In this document: positions 8,314-16,367 of the stretch, piece after piece | Position numbering within the stretch: position 1 is the first letter of the stretch | Layout of the letters: the number at the start of each line of letters is the position of its first letter | From: Candidatus Poribacteria bacterium | GTDB lineage: Bacteria; Poribacteria; WGA-4E; WGA-3G | Assembly: GCA_958295815.1 (NCBI GenBank) | Contig: OY282374.1 | Span: 2,810,856-2,874,855 of the forward strand | DNA: 64,000 nucleotides | Reading direction: 5' to 3' | Program-made: the position numbers and the translations under genes | Notes under the pieces: model-generated | The model's database searches: none | What the model was told of the DNA's origin: nothing | Seen by the model: only the letters and a program-made list of their open reading frames with translations

Positions 8314-9138
8314 CTAATAATCCCACGCGTCTGTTGTGAGTTCACCCACGTAGATAACGCGGGCATCACCTTCAAGATAAACGTTCCGAGCTTCTCCGTT
8401 TTCTACATCGAAATGGATCTTCAAAACCACTCCACTCGCAGTTTTTACATCAACAGGCGAAGCAACTTTTCCCAACGTCGCGGCGACAATGGCTGACGCA
8501 ATCGAGCCAGTGCCACAGGCGAGCGTCTCACCTTCGACACCGCGTTCATACGTCCGAATGTCGATTAACGCTGGCGATTGGATACGGATAAAGTTGGCAT
8601 TCGTACCCGAGGGCTGGAAATCGTCGTGATAACGCGTCTGCTGTCCGAGATCAAAGACATCCGTGTCTTCTAAGTCCTCTACAAAGAAAACGACGTGCGG
8701 CACACCACTATTCGCAAAACCGACGGTGTGCATTCCGTCATCTAATTGGAGCGGGACATTGAGCCGGATGTCCGTCGGATCACTCATACGGACTTTAACG
8801 CTCTCACCCACTATCTCGGATTCATAAATTCCAGCGTTTGTCAGGAACCGCATTTGTTCAGGGGCGATACCGTTCAGGTAGGCGAATTTGGAGATACATC
8901 GTGCGCCGTTTCCACAGGTCTCTACCTCGCCACCATCTGCATTGAAGTAGCGCATGCGAAAGTCAACATCGTCTGCTTTTTCGAGGAGTAGGACCCCGTC
9001 AGCACCTACTGACATACGACGTTGGCAAAGCTTTGTTACAAAATTTGTATCGGTGCTATCAACGATCTCAGCGAAATTATTGATAATAACAAAATCGTTG
9101 CCTGCACCACTGAGTTTCATAAAGGGTATTTTATCCAT
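8314..9138 (-). CDS. dapF: Diaminopimelate epimerase
   Basis: DapF converts LL- to meso-diaminopimelate. The two catalytic cysteines are in ETCGNGARC (about residue 76) and LACGTGS (about residue 210), and the N-terminus FMKLSGAGNDFVIINN is typical. The protein is 274 residues, normal for the family. AAAGGA lies upstream of the ATG, and a good minus-strand promoter sits just before it. It is followed by dapA. Confidence 0.96.
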   Translation of the reverse strand: MDKIPFMKLSGAGNDFVIINNFAEIVDSTDTNFVTKLCQRRMSVGADGVLLLEKADDVDFRMRYFNADGGEVETCGNGARCISKFAYLNGIAPEQMRFLTNAGIYESEIVGESVKVRMSDPTDIRLNVPLQLDDGMHTVGFANSGVPHVVFFVEDLEDTDVFDLGQQTRYHDDFQPSGTNANFIRIQSPALIDIRTYERGVEGETLACGTGSIASAIVAATLGKVASPVDVKTASGVVLKIHFDVENGEARNVYLEGDARVIYVGELTTDAWDY

Positions 9139-9179
9139 TCCTATGTCCTTTATTGCGGAGATGTGGTTTTCTTAGGTGT

Positions 9180-9208
9180 ATAATAAAACTATCTATGTTT
9201 CAAGTCAA
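9180..9208 (-). promoter_or_regulatory. Predicted sigma-70 promoter of dapF-dapA
   Basis: Reading the minus strand, TTGACT (9208-9203) and TATTAT (9185-9180) are 17 bases apart. The -35 box overlaps the last codons of the upstream dihydrouridine synthase gene, and the transcript would begin about 35 bases before the dapF ATG. Confidence 0.65.
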
Positions 9209-10242
9209 GTGTTTTTTGGGACGTTCTCGATGCTTAGATTGTTTCTAAACAGAGATAAATCTGATGTCAAGGCGTGTGTGCGAAGTTCCTCTACAATTCC
9301 TAAAACATCGTCGTAACTATCGGACGTGACGAGACGGTTGCGAAAAGGTTTGACATGCGGGATGCCCTTGAAATAACTGCTGTAGTGCCGACGCATCTCA
9401 ATGAGACCGAGCTTTAAGCCTTTCCAGTCAATTGAGAAATCGAGATGTTTTCTAAAGACAGCAATCCGTTCGTCTATTGAAGGCGGTGGGAGGAATTCAC
9501 CTGTCGCGAAGTAGTGTTTTATTTCGTTGAAGATCCAGGGGTAGCCTATTGCGGCGCGTCCGATCATAATACCGTCAACGCCGTATTGTTGGCGCATCTG
9601 TGCGGCTTTTTGGGGGCTATCGACATCGCCGTTGCCAAAGACGGGAATCGTCATACGTGGGTTATCCTTAATCCTACCGATGAGTGTCCAGTCGGCATCG
9701 CCTTTATACATCTGTCGACGGGTTCTGCCGTGAATAGCGATGGCTTGAATACCGACATCCTGGAGCCGTTCGGCGACTTCAACAATGTACTTTGTTCTAT
9801 CATCCCAACCGAGACGGGTTTTGACGGTGACAGGGAGCTTCGTGGCTTTCACCATTTCAGCTGTCATCTTTACCATTTTAGGGATGTCTTGTAGGATACC
9901 GGCACCTGCGCCTTTACAGGTGACTTTCTTGACAGGACAGCCGTAGTTGATGTCGATGATGTCGGGTTGGACGCGTTCGGTAATTTCAACAGAGGCGCGC
10001 ATGGCTTCGATGTCGTGTCCAAAAATTTGGATACCGATGGGTCTTTCTGCCTCAAAGATATCTAACTTGGCAACACTGGGTGCGGCATCTCGGATGAGTG
10101 CCTCGGAGGAGATGAATTCGGTGTACATGAGATCGGCACCGTTTTCTTTGCAGACTGCGCGAAAAGGTGGATCGCTGACATCTTCCATCGGTGCGAGCAA
10201 AAGTGGGAAATCTTGGATGTTGAGGTTGCCGATTGTTAACAT
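9205..10242 (-). CDS. dusB: tRNA-dihydrouridine synthase (DusB-like)
   Basis: This FMN enzyme reduces uridines in tRNA D-loops. The TIM-barrel N-terminus LLLAPMEDVSDPPFRAVC, the motif INYGCPVKKVTCKGAGAG with the catalytic cysteine, AIHGRTRRQMY, and VFGNGDV are family hallmarks. The protein is 345 residues. The conserved opening fits the ATG at 10242, although no Shine-Dalgarno sequence is obvious. The exact Dus subfamily is a best guess (DusB). It runs in the same direction as dapF but dapF appears to have its own promoter. Confidence 0.92.
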   Translation of the reverse strand: MLTIGNLNIQDFPLLLAPMEDVSDPPFRAVCKENGADLMYTEFISSEALIRDAAPSVAKLDIFEAERPIGIQIFGHDIEAMRASVEITERVQPDIIDINYGCPVKKVTCKGAGAGILQDIPKMVKMTAEMVKATKLPVTVKTRLGWDDRTKYIVEVAERLQDVGIQAIAIHGRTRRQMYKGDADWTLIGRIKDNPRMTIPVFGNGDVDSPQKAAQMRQQYGVDGIMIGRAAIGYPWIFNEIKHYFATGEFLPPPSIDERIAVFRKHLDFSIDWKGLKLGLIEMRRHYSSYFKGIPHVKPFRNRLVTSDSYDDVLGIVEELRTHALTSDLSLFRNNLSIENVPKNT

Positions 10243-10280
10243 AACACACTATTTGTATATAATTTCATAGAAGGTTTCGG

Positions 10281-10589
10281 TTAACGAATTCGCCTCGTAT
10301 ACTCATCATGCTTTCCTATCCACACCCAAATGTAAGTTCCGTTTTCTTCACGTGCCAAAGCACGATAATCTCTGCTAATTCGCACGGACCAACTCGTTCT
10401 TCCAACCTTCTTAAAATTCAGAGAGGGATGCTTTGGATCCTGTTTTAGCAAGGCAAAACTTTTGTCTGCACGTCGTTGAATTTCCCGCGGAAGGCTGTAA
10501 TAGCATACCCAAAATCCCGAACTCGTTTTATAGATCTTTGCACCTACCTGCTCGCAAATCCTCGAGGGCTTTTTCAGCGAGTTTATCAA
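10281..10589 (-). CDS. RelE/ParE-family toxin-like protein
   Basis: The short basic protein has the RelE/ParE-type pattern: SSGFWVCYYSLPREIQRRA, then LNFKKVGRTSWSVRISRDYR and a C-terminal YIWVWIGKHDEY. Such toxins usually cleave mRNA at the ribosome or block gyrase. The given start is a TTG inside the antitoxin gene; no ATG or GTG exists in this frame before the conserved fold begins, so the true start is uncertain and translation is probably coupled to the antitoxin. The pair shares one strong promoter. Confidence 0.75.
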   Translation of the reverse strand: MINSLKKPSRICEQVGAKIYKTSSGFWVCYYSLPREIQRRADKSFALLKQDPKHPSLNFKKVGRTSWSVRISRDYRALAREENGTYIWVWIGKHDEYTRRIR

Positions 10590-10830
10590 GTTTACCAGTT
10601 TTCGCGTCCTCTTCTAACTGCTTATCCCACGCTTCCCAGTCTGCCTCTAAAGTTTCATAAAGCGTCTTTTCGAGAGTATCCAACAATGCTTCTTGTGTAC
10701 TATCCTCGCATTTCACCTTGGGGTGTTCCTGTATCCATCCCATCCACCCCGTGCCGTTTTTTTGGATGCGGGCGGTATAAGTTGTCTCGTATTCTGAATC
10801 GTAAATCTTGACGGTTTGAATTTTTTCCAT
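10528..10830 (-). CDS. HicB-like antitoxin
   Basis: The 100-residue protein starts with beta strands around TARIQKNGTGWMGWIQEHP, resembling the HicB-type partial RNase-H fold of antitoxins, and ends in a charged helical tail (EKALEDLRAGRCKD). GGAGG lies 5 bases before the ATG. It overlaps the toxin frame by 62 bases at most and is first in the pair, the usual order for an autoregulated type II toxin-antitoxin operon. The pairing with a RelE-like toxin is inferred from position. Confidence 0.7.
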   Translation of the reverse strand: MEKIQTVKIYDSEYETTYTARIQKNGTGWMGWIQEHPKVKCEDSTQEALLDTLEKTLYETLEADWEAWDKQLEEDAKTGKLDKLAEKALEDLRAGRCKDL

Positions 10831-10867
10831 GTGTACCTCCGTACATTAGAGCGTCTCAGGTTAATTT

Positions 10868-10896
10868 ATTATACCTTGCAAACACACGATTGTCAA
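10868..10896 (-). promoter_or_regulatory. Perfect-consensus promoter of the toxin-antitoxin pair
   Basis: On the minus strand TTGACA (10896-10891) and TATAAT (10873-10868) are separated by exactly 17 bases. This matches the sigma-70 consensus in all twelve positions and lies about 38 bases before the antitoxin ATG. Confidence 0.85.
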
Positions 10897-10920
10897 GAAG
10901 ATGAGAAACAGGAATAGGCT

Positions 10921-10949
10921 TTGACTTTTTTCCAATTTCGTGGTAGATA
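10921..10949 (+). promoter_or_regulatory. Predicted promoter of the P-loop kinase gene
   Basis: TTGACT (10921-10926) and TAGATA (10944-10949) are 17 bases apart, divergent from the toxin-antitoxin promoter. The placement makes the ATG at 11008 the likely start of the downstream gene. Confidence 0.5.
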
Positions 10950-11007
10950 TAAGGACAGACTGTGGCAATTGTCCATTCACACCAAATCAATAGCGAGGTC
11001 TTTTCTT

Positions 11008-11724
11008 ATGAGATGTATTTTTGTGGGTATTGAGTATGCTGGAAAATCGACGTTAGTGGACCTGCTAACCAACTATTATCGGCATCGAAAATTGCAGGTT
11101 CACGTGGATGATCACTTTACAATCCCTGATTCAACGCTGAGTCCAGAATCGAGAGCGGCGTATATAAATTTCCCAGATGACGTGAAGGAGCGGATGCAAC
11201 GGATGCAACTGCAATATCACGTTGAGGTGATCAGAAACTATCCAAATACGATGATCGCAGGTTGGCATATTGAGGAACTCATCTACTCGTCCTTCTATGG
11301 GGATGATCCCGAAAGCACGTATTACCCGAAATATCACATCAATGCGCAGCGTGGGTATGAGACGCAGGTTATCGAAGCACGGTTGCCGGATGTCGTTATG
11401 ATTCATCTCACTGCCAGCGACGCAGCGATTGAGGAACGGATGGAGACAGACCCGCACGAGTATCAGATTATCAAGAAAGCCGATATTCCAGAAATCAAAC
11501 GCCTTTTTCAGGAGGAGATTGATAGGTCTCTGTTTGCGCAAAAAGGACGTAAGATTGTATTGGATACGACGGAAAAGACACCAACTGAATCGCTTGATGA
11601 ACTGCTGCTGCTTTCTGAACCGCTTATCACGTTCGGTGAACTCGCTGTCCGAGCGATGGATGTGCCGGATACCGATTATGAGGTTCGCTATGAAAATGGG
11701 GTTCGGAAGATAGTATCCGGATAG
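11008..11724 (+). CDS. P-loop kinase, thymidylate-kinase-like
   Basis: The 238-residue cytoplasmic protein opens with a Walker A loop, FVGIEYAGKST (residues 5-15), and has VVMIHLTASD followed by an arginine-rich lid-like part (IEERMETDPHEY), features of dTMP-kinase-like and deoxynucleoside-kinase-like enzymes. The classical thymidylate-kinase substrate motifs are not obvious, so the phosphate acceptor is unknown. GAGG stands about 9 bases upstream of the chosen ATG. The stop codon lies in the first unit of a three-copy repeat. Confidence 0.72.
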   Translation: MRCIFVGIEYAGKSTLVDLLTNYYRHRKLQVHVDDHFTIPDSTLSPESRAAYINFPDDVKERMQRMQLQYHVEVIRNYPNTMIAGWHIEELIYSSFYGDDPESTYYPKYHINAQRGYETQVIEARLPDVVMIHLTASDAAIEERMETDPHEYQIIKKADIPEIKRLFQEEIDRSLFAQKGRKIVLDTTEKTPTESLDELLLLSEPLITFGELAVRAMDVPDTDYEVRYENGVRKIVSG

Positions 11725-11862
11725 GAAAATGGCGAGGCACGGAAACCTCGCAAAACATGTTGGTCACGGATAGGAAGGTGGCGAGGCACAGGGACCTCGC
11801 CAAACATGTTGGTCACGGATAGGAAGTGGCGAGGCACGGAGACCTCGCCAAACATATTTGGT
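11718..11862 (+). repeat. Three tandem 49-bp hairpin units starting in the kinase stop codon
   Basis: Units begin at 11718, 11767 and 11816 with CGGATAGG and contain a GGCGAGG...CCTCGCC hairpin. The TAG inside CGGATAGG of the first unit is the stop codon of the kinase gene, so the array copies the end of a coding region with its downstream hairpin. It may act as a terminator between convergent genes. Confidence 0.9.
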
Positions 11863-11867
11863 TGGTT

Positions 11868-12941
11868 TTATCTGCTTAGGGGATGCTCTCGGTTTGCGAT
11901 TGGGAAGGAGACGCGTCCACCACTCAATTGAGACTCATAAGCACCGAGGATCATTTCCAGTGCAGCGACGGCGTCTTCAGCAGCGGAAATGGGTTTCCGG
12001 TCATTTTCAGCGGCATCAATTAGATCGCGAATAGCGAGTTCATTGCCGCTGGAGAATGGTGTATCGTCTAAGTCGATTGCTTCCCACTCTTGGTCTGAAT
12101 TTGAAGGGACGAGTACGGGATATGGATAGACCATGAGCCGGTTTGCGACATCTCCACGGAGTGAGAAAGTGCCTTCGCTACCGACGATTTCCATACCGTA
12201 TCTGCCTGAGCCAGCTTGATCTCTCCGGGACTGGAAGAAACCTGACACCCCACTTTTGAAAGCAAAATAGCTGTTGATACAATCACCAGCGACGGGTCCA
12301 ACAGGTTCTGTCGGTTCGTGGTGACCGCCATAAGCGACCTCTTTGCCATCATTGGTGACGTGGGACTGCATCCAATCCACATCTCCGACGAAGAAGCGCA
12401 TCATATTAAACAGATGCGTGCCGAGGACAATCATATCCTCGCCGCCACCGCGCCTGTCCTGCTTACCACTGGCATAGATGGCTTGGATGGTGCCGATTTT
12501 CCCGTCGTTGAGCATCTGCTTGATCGCATGGGTTGCGGGGAGATAGACCGCCTGATGTGCCACAGCGACCTTTTTTCCGTTCGCTTTCGCGGCACTAACA
12601 ATTATATCACCATCAGCGAGTGTAGCCGTCAGCGGTTTCTCGGAGTAAACGTGGCATCCTGCCTCAATACAGGCGGTTACCATGTCAACATGCTCTACGG
12701 TCCAGCGCGGACAGACACTGACAATATCAAGATCCTCTTTCTCAAGCATATCCCGATAATCGGCGTAGCTGCGCAATGCGCCTGCCTCTGCTGCCGCCTT
12801 TTCCCTACCCTCTTCGTTTGGATCGGAAACGGCGATAAATTCGACGTTTTCTATATTTTTGTATGGGGTGTGGAGTCCATGTCCGAAGTTGCCTGCGCCG
12901 GTATGTCCGATAGCGGCGGCGCGATATGTATTCTGGCTCAT
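11868..12941 (-). CDS. Gfo/Idh/MocA-family oxidoreductase
   Basis: The protein (357 residues) is an NAD(P)-dependent sugar- or inositol-type dehydrogenase. A Rossmann segment with AIGHTGAGNFGHG at the N-terminus, VSVCPRW, and the conserved EKPLT lysine motif (about residue 100) are visible, followed by the alpha/beta C-terminal domain. GGAG lies 5 bases before the ATG. It precedes a 2-hydroxyacid dehydrogenase running upstream in the same direction with a 25-base gap, so the two are probably in one operon. The substrate cannot be read from sequence. Confidence 0.9.
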   Translation of the reverse strand: MSQNTYRAAAIGHTGAGNFGHGLHTPYKNIENVEFIAVSDPNEEGREKAAAEAGALRSYADYRDMLEKEDLDIVSVCPRWTVEHVDMVTACIEAGCHVYSEKPLTATLADGDIIVSAAKANGKKVAVAHQAVYLPATHAIKQMLNDGKIGTIQAIYASGKQDRRGGGEDMIVLGTHLFNMMRFFVGDVDWMQSHVTNDGKEVAYGGHHEPTEPVGPVAGDCINSYFAFKSGVSGFFQSRRDQAGSGRYGMEIVGSEGTFSLRGDVANRLMVYPYPVLVPSNSDQEWEAIDLDDTPFSSGNELAIRDLIDAAENDRKPISAAEDAVAALEMILGAYESQLSGGRVSFPIANREHPLSR

Positions 12942-12966
12942 TTTTTCTCCATTTCTATATTATGAT

Positions 12967-13914
12967 TTAGTAGCCCTTCTGTTTATCAACAACGTTGACT
13001 AAGGGTTCACCTGCGATGTAGCGATGTAGATTGTCGATAAAGAGTTGCATGGCACGTCTGCGGATGTGTTGTGACGCCCCAGCACTGTGTGAGGTAAGGA
13101 TCACGTTCTCCTGCTCCCACAACGGATTATCTGGTGGACACGGTTCCGTATAGGTCACGTCCAACCCCGCACCTGCTAATTTCCCACTCTCAAGTGCGGC
13201 TAACAGTGCATCTTCATCAACAACTTTGCCGCGACTTATATTCACGATGTAACTACTGTCCGGCATCTGACTGAATTGTGCGTGTGATAGGAGTTTGTGC
13301 GTTTCAGGTGTGCTTGGACAACAGACCACAAGGATATTGGACTGCGCCAGAAACGGCGACAATTCATCTAAACCGAAGAGTTCCGAAACGGTATCGGGTT
13401 TGCCAATCGGTTCTACATCAGCAGCGACGACGTTAAACTCAAATGCGCGCGCACGTGCTGCGATCGCCCTACCGATACCACCGAGTCCAAGGATGCCCAT
13501 TGTCATACCTGCGAGTTCAATGCATGGCACGCGTTCCCAATGCTTCGTTTTCATAAATTCCAACTGTGTGGGGATCCGTCGAGTGAGTGCTAAAAGGAGT
13601 GCAAAAGCGTGCTCTGCGATCTGTGTGCCGTACAAGCCGCGACAATTGGTGAGCATAACACTGCTCGCTTTGAAAGCGGGATACATGAATCCTTCAACGC
13701 CTGCATGGGGTTGGTGTGCCCAACGCAATGCGTTGGCTTCAGAGATTGCATCTTCACCGATGTGTCCAAATAAGATTTCGACATCGGCGATATGTGCGCG
13801 CAAGGGATCACCGTGTGGGAGGAATTGAACATCCACGTCCGATGGAACATCCGATAACATCGCCTCAATTTCCGGTTCTTGTCGACTGCCAATTAAAATT
13901 TTTATTTTTTCCAT
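12967..13914 (-). CDS. D-isomer-specific 2-hydroxyacid dehydrogenase
   Basis: The 315-residue enzyme reduces or oxidises a 2-hydroxy/2-keto acid with NAD(P). The nucleotide-binding motif GILGLGGIGRAIAARA, the NISRGKVVDEDALLAAL segment and the catalytic histidine in LTSHSAGAS are present; the substrate-binding arginine sits just before the ISRG block as expected. GGAG precedes the ATG. It sits between the pterin dehydratase gene and the Gfo/Idh/MocA gene on the same strand, which suggests a catabolic operon of unknown substrate. Confidence 0.92.
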   Translation of the reverse strand: MEKIKILIGSRQEPEIEAMLSDVPSDVDVQFLPHGDPLRAHIADVEILFGHIGEDAISEANALRWAHQPHAGVEGFMYPAFKASSVMLTNCRGLYGTQIAEHAFALLLALTRRIPTQLEFMKTKHWERVPCIELAGMTMGILGLGGIGRAIAARARAFEFNVVAADVEPIGKPDTVSELFGLDELSPFLAQSNILVVCCPSTPETHKLLSHAQFSQMPDSSYIVNISRGKVVDEDALLAALESGKLAGAGLDVTYTEPCPPDNPLWEQENVILTSHSAGASQHIRRRAMQLFIDNLHRYIAGEPLVNVVDKQKGY

Positions 13915-13961
13915 GCGGTTCTCCTATCTCGACGGTGCTATTCCTACTACAGCAGCCTCGT

Positions 13962-14249
13962 TTATCCGCTAATCGAATCTGCCTGCTGTGCCCACTGAAA
14001 GTCTAAATCGCTGATGCCACCGGCATCGTGGGTCATTAGGTCAATCGTCACGCGGTTATAGACGTTGAACCACTCTGGGTGGTGATTCATCGACTCTGCA
14101 ACTAAAGCGAGTTGTGCCATAAAACCGAAGGCTGTAACGAAGGTATCAAACTGGAATTCTTTGTGTAGTTTACCGTCCTCTACGGTCCAACCGTTGAGCT
14201 GTTCAAGGTTTTTCTGAATTTCAGCGTCTGAGAGTTTTTTTGCTGCCAT
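13962..14249 (-). CDS. phhB: 4a-hydroxytetrahydrobiopterin dehydratase
   Basis: This 95-residue pterin-4a-carbinolamine dehydratase recycles the cofactor of aromatic amino acid hydroxylases. The motif [18 protein letters not shown], with the catalytic histidine pair, is diagnostic, and the length is normal. GGAG lies 8 bases before the ATG. No hydroxylase gene lies next to it in the window. Confidence 0.95.
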   Translation of the reverse strand: MAAKKLSDAEIQKNLEQLNGWTVEDGKLHKEFQFDTFVTAFGFMAQLALVAESMNHHPEWFNVYNRVTIDLMTHDAGGISDLDFQWAQQADSISG

Positions 14250-14352
14250 TGAAACTTCTCCTAAAGATGTGTGTCAGGATTGTGAAAGCCATTTAGTGAG
14301 AGCAAAATCGTGCAGTCTTCTCAATGCAGACGAATTCCCCAAACCATACGGC

Positions 14353-14381
14353 ATTGACCGAAATTGTAGTGGAAAATATAA
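14353..14381 (+). promoter_or_regulatory. Predicted promoter of the repeat-protein/AhpD/SDR operon
   Basis: TTGACC (14353-14358) and TATAAA (14376-14381) are separated by 17 bases. The otherwise empty 300-base gap 14250-14549 also holds an A/T-rich stretch and one GAGGTT...AACCTCGCCAGCG hairpin (14476-14498), leaving a leader of roughly 160 bases before the first gene. Confidence 0.6.
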
Positions 14382-14475
14382 ATGAATGCAAGTTAAAATA
14401 GTAATAGAGATTTATACCATAATACTTATTGTTTTTTAGTAAATTTTAGAATTAACACAATACACTATAAGTGGA

Positions 14476-14498
14476 GAGGTTATGAAACCTCGCCAGCG
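14476..14498 (+). repeat. Dispersed GAGGTT-AACCTC hairpin element
   Basis: GAGGTT-ATGA-AACCTC forms a 6-bp stem and is followed by GCCAGCG. Related copies with the same stem and tail are seen near 18772, 18801, 24951 (other orientation), 44432 and 53945, so it belongs to a family of intergenic hairpins. Confidence 0.75.
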
Positions 14499-14549
14499 CG
14501 ACGAAACAACAGTTATGATTTGAGTGTTTTATTGATGTAGGAGGAACCG

Positions 14550-15779
14550 ATGGCAGGGGCAACAACGCTTTATTTTCCAGAAGTAGGTCCACAGTGGCAA
14601 GACTGGGTCCAGGTTACGAATGTCGGCACAGAATCAACACGTGTGATGGCAGTAGCGAGACATGCCAGTAACGGACATCCCACTTGGTCAGAAGAGAAAA
14701 CAGTACATCCTTTTCAGTGCTGGACACCGAATGTGGAGGCGATTAAAGAAAACTCCTCGATGCAGTTTAGTGCGGATCAACCGATCGTCGCAGAACGGCA
14801 CATGCACAAGGACACGAATGTGCTTGACTTTGTTGGTGCAGCACCGGAGTACGGAACAGTTGGACAGCGGCTTTTCTTTCCAGAATTAGTTTCGGGTGCC
14901 CACGATTGGTTCCGGGTCTTAAATGTTGGTGAAGCGGACGCACACGTTAACATTACCGTCCGAAACAGGAGCGGTGATGTGTTGCGGCAACGCCACCATG
15001 TTATCAAGTCATTCTGTTGTTGGGATCTCAATGAAGGTGTTATGGGGAATGTCACGGGTACAGTCGAGATGCAGAGTTCACAACCCATTGTAGGCGAACG
15101 CCATCTCCACTATCAAGGCGGGAAGACGAGCGTTGGGCAATTTGGACAATTGATTTCGGATGCCCCGCGTACGCTCTTTTTCCCTGAGGTCGGACCAGCA
15201 TGGGAAGATTGGGTTGTGATTGTGAATGTGGGACCGGAAGATGCAGAGGTAACAATGATTGCGCGTAAAGATGACAACGCAGAATCAACATGGACGAAAA
15301 GACATAGCCCACTGCACCCCTTTGAGTGCTGGACGCCGGACATGGATGATATTAAAGTGAAATCCTCGGTAGAGGTTCGTAGCAATCAGCCAGTGGTTGC
15401 GGAACGACACATGCAAAGTGGGACTGCCATTGTCGATTTGCCGGGGGCATCAGCGGAGGGCGGACATGTAGGAATTCGGCTGTTTTTTCCTGAAGTTGCG
15501 GCGGGTGCCAGAGACTGGTTCAGATTTCTCAACGTTGGTGAGGCAGATGCCTTCGTTAACATTATTATTCGCAATAAGCAGGGGGATATTCAACGGCAGA
15601 TACATCGTCAAATTAAGCCGCTCTGCTGTTTGGATATAGACGAGGACGCGATGGGAAAAGCACGTGGAACAGTGGAAGTTCAAAGCACACAGCCTATTGT
15701 GGGTGAACGACATCTGCACTACCAGACCGGACATAAAGGTGCTGTTGTTGGCGAATATGGCGTTGTCATTGGAGAATAA
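14550..15779 (+). CDS. Protein of four internal beta-rich repeats in A-B-A-B order
   Basis: I do not recognise a named family. The 409 residues consist of four units of about 100 residues, each opening with (T/R)L(Y/F)FPE and followed by DW and an NVG turn, and each ending with QPIVAERH or QPIVGERH. Units 1 and 3 share HPF-CWTP, units 2 and 4 share CCWDL or CCLDI, so an A-B pair has been duplicated. No signal peptide or membrane segment is visible. TAGGAGGAA gives a strong ribosome binding site. It is the first gene of an operon with an AhpD-like and an SDR gene. A binding or scaffold role is possible but unproven. Confidence 0.85.
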   Translation: MAGATTLYFPEVGPQWQDWVQVTNVGTESTRVMAVARHASNGHPTWSEEKTVHPFQCWTPNVEAIKENSSMQFSADQPIVAERHMHKDTNVLDFVGAAPEYGTVGQRLFFPELVSGAHDWFRVLNVGEADAHVNITVRNRSGDVLRQRHHVIKSFCCWDLNEGVMGNVTGTVEMQSSQPIVGERHLHYQGGKTSVGQFGQLISDAPRTLFFPEVGPAWEDWVVIVNVGPEDAEVTMIARKDDNAESTWTKRHSPLHPFECWTPDMDDIKVKSSVEVRSNQPVVAERHMQSGTAIVDLPGASAEGGHVGIRLFFPEVAAGARDWFRFLNVGEADAFVNIIIRNKQGDIQRQIHRQIKPLCCLDIDEDAMGKARGTVEVQSTQPIVGERHLHYQTGHKGAVVGEYGVVIGE

Positions 15780-15782
15780 AAG

Positions 15783-16367
15783 ATGCCATGGATTGAGACC
15801 GTAGATGAAGCAGACGCAACTGGAATCGTGAAAGAGGAATACGATGCTGCTATCGCACGAGCGGGTGAACTTTACAATATCGTCAGGCTTTTCAGTGTGC
15901 GTCCGAAAAGTATGCGTGCCTTTGTTGAACTCTACCTGTTAGTGATGTTCGACGAGGACTCTCCTTTGACTCGGATGCAACGGGAGATGATTGCGACTGT
16001 TGTCTCGAAAGTGAATGAATGCGACTACTGAATCGTTGCACACGCCGATGAGTTGCGGGTTCAACTCACAGACGAACAGATTACAGCATTTACGAAGGAT
16101 TTCCAAAGTGCTGACATTGACGAAAGCACAAAAGCCATGCTTGCGTTCGCAGTTAAGGTAACGAAATCGGCATCTACTGTCACACCGACAGATTTGGAAC
16201 ACCTCCGCAGTTATGGTCTGACTGACGAGGCACTTTTCGCCATTGTGGAGGTCGTTGGGTTTTTCTGTTATGTCAATCGGATAGCAGACGCATTTGGAAT
16301 TGAATTAGATGCGTTTTTAGAAGAGAGGAGAGAAAGCTTGCACTTGGCAAGCAAAAATAAAGTATGA
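15783..16367 (+). CDS. AhpD/carboxymuconolactone-decarboxylase-like protein, candidate selenoprotein (UGA = Sec83)
   Basis: The reading frame continues across an in-frame TGA at 16029-16031. Before it the protein reads SKVNECDY and after it IVAHADEL, which is the AhpD-type active site N-x-C-x-x-C-x-x-x-H with the second cysteine replaced by the UGA (C80-D-Y-U83). A perfect hairpin follows at the distance expected of a bacterial SECIS. With Sec the product has 194 residues, a normal length for peroxidase-related members. Such proteins use the CxxC pair to reduce peroxides or disulfides. The gene starts 3 bases after the upstream stop and its own final stop TGA overlaps the next ATG. The alternative is a recent Cys-to-stop mutation; the conserved downstream half and hairpin argue against it. 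Confidence 0.82.
16049..16068 (+). promoter_or_regulatory. Candidate bacterial SECIS element
   Basis: TGAGTTG (16049-16055), loop CGGGTT (16056-16061) and CAACTCA (16062-16068) form a perfect 7-bp stem. The loop starts 25 bases after the UGA and has G at its second position, matching the published rules for bacterial SECIS hairpins (short stem, G early in the apical loop, loop 16-37 bases from UGA). It lies within the coding frame, as expected in bacteria. Confidence 0.75.

Noticed and set aside
12318..12965. 215-residue frame opposite the Gfo/Idh/MocA gene
   Set aside because: It is the antisense shadow of a well-supported gene.
16029..16031. AhpD-like gene as two separate genes or a simple nonsense pseudogene
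   Set aside because: Both parts are in one frame, the stop falls exactly on the catalytic Cys codon, and a SECIS-like hairpin follows.
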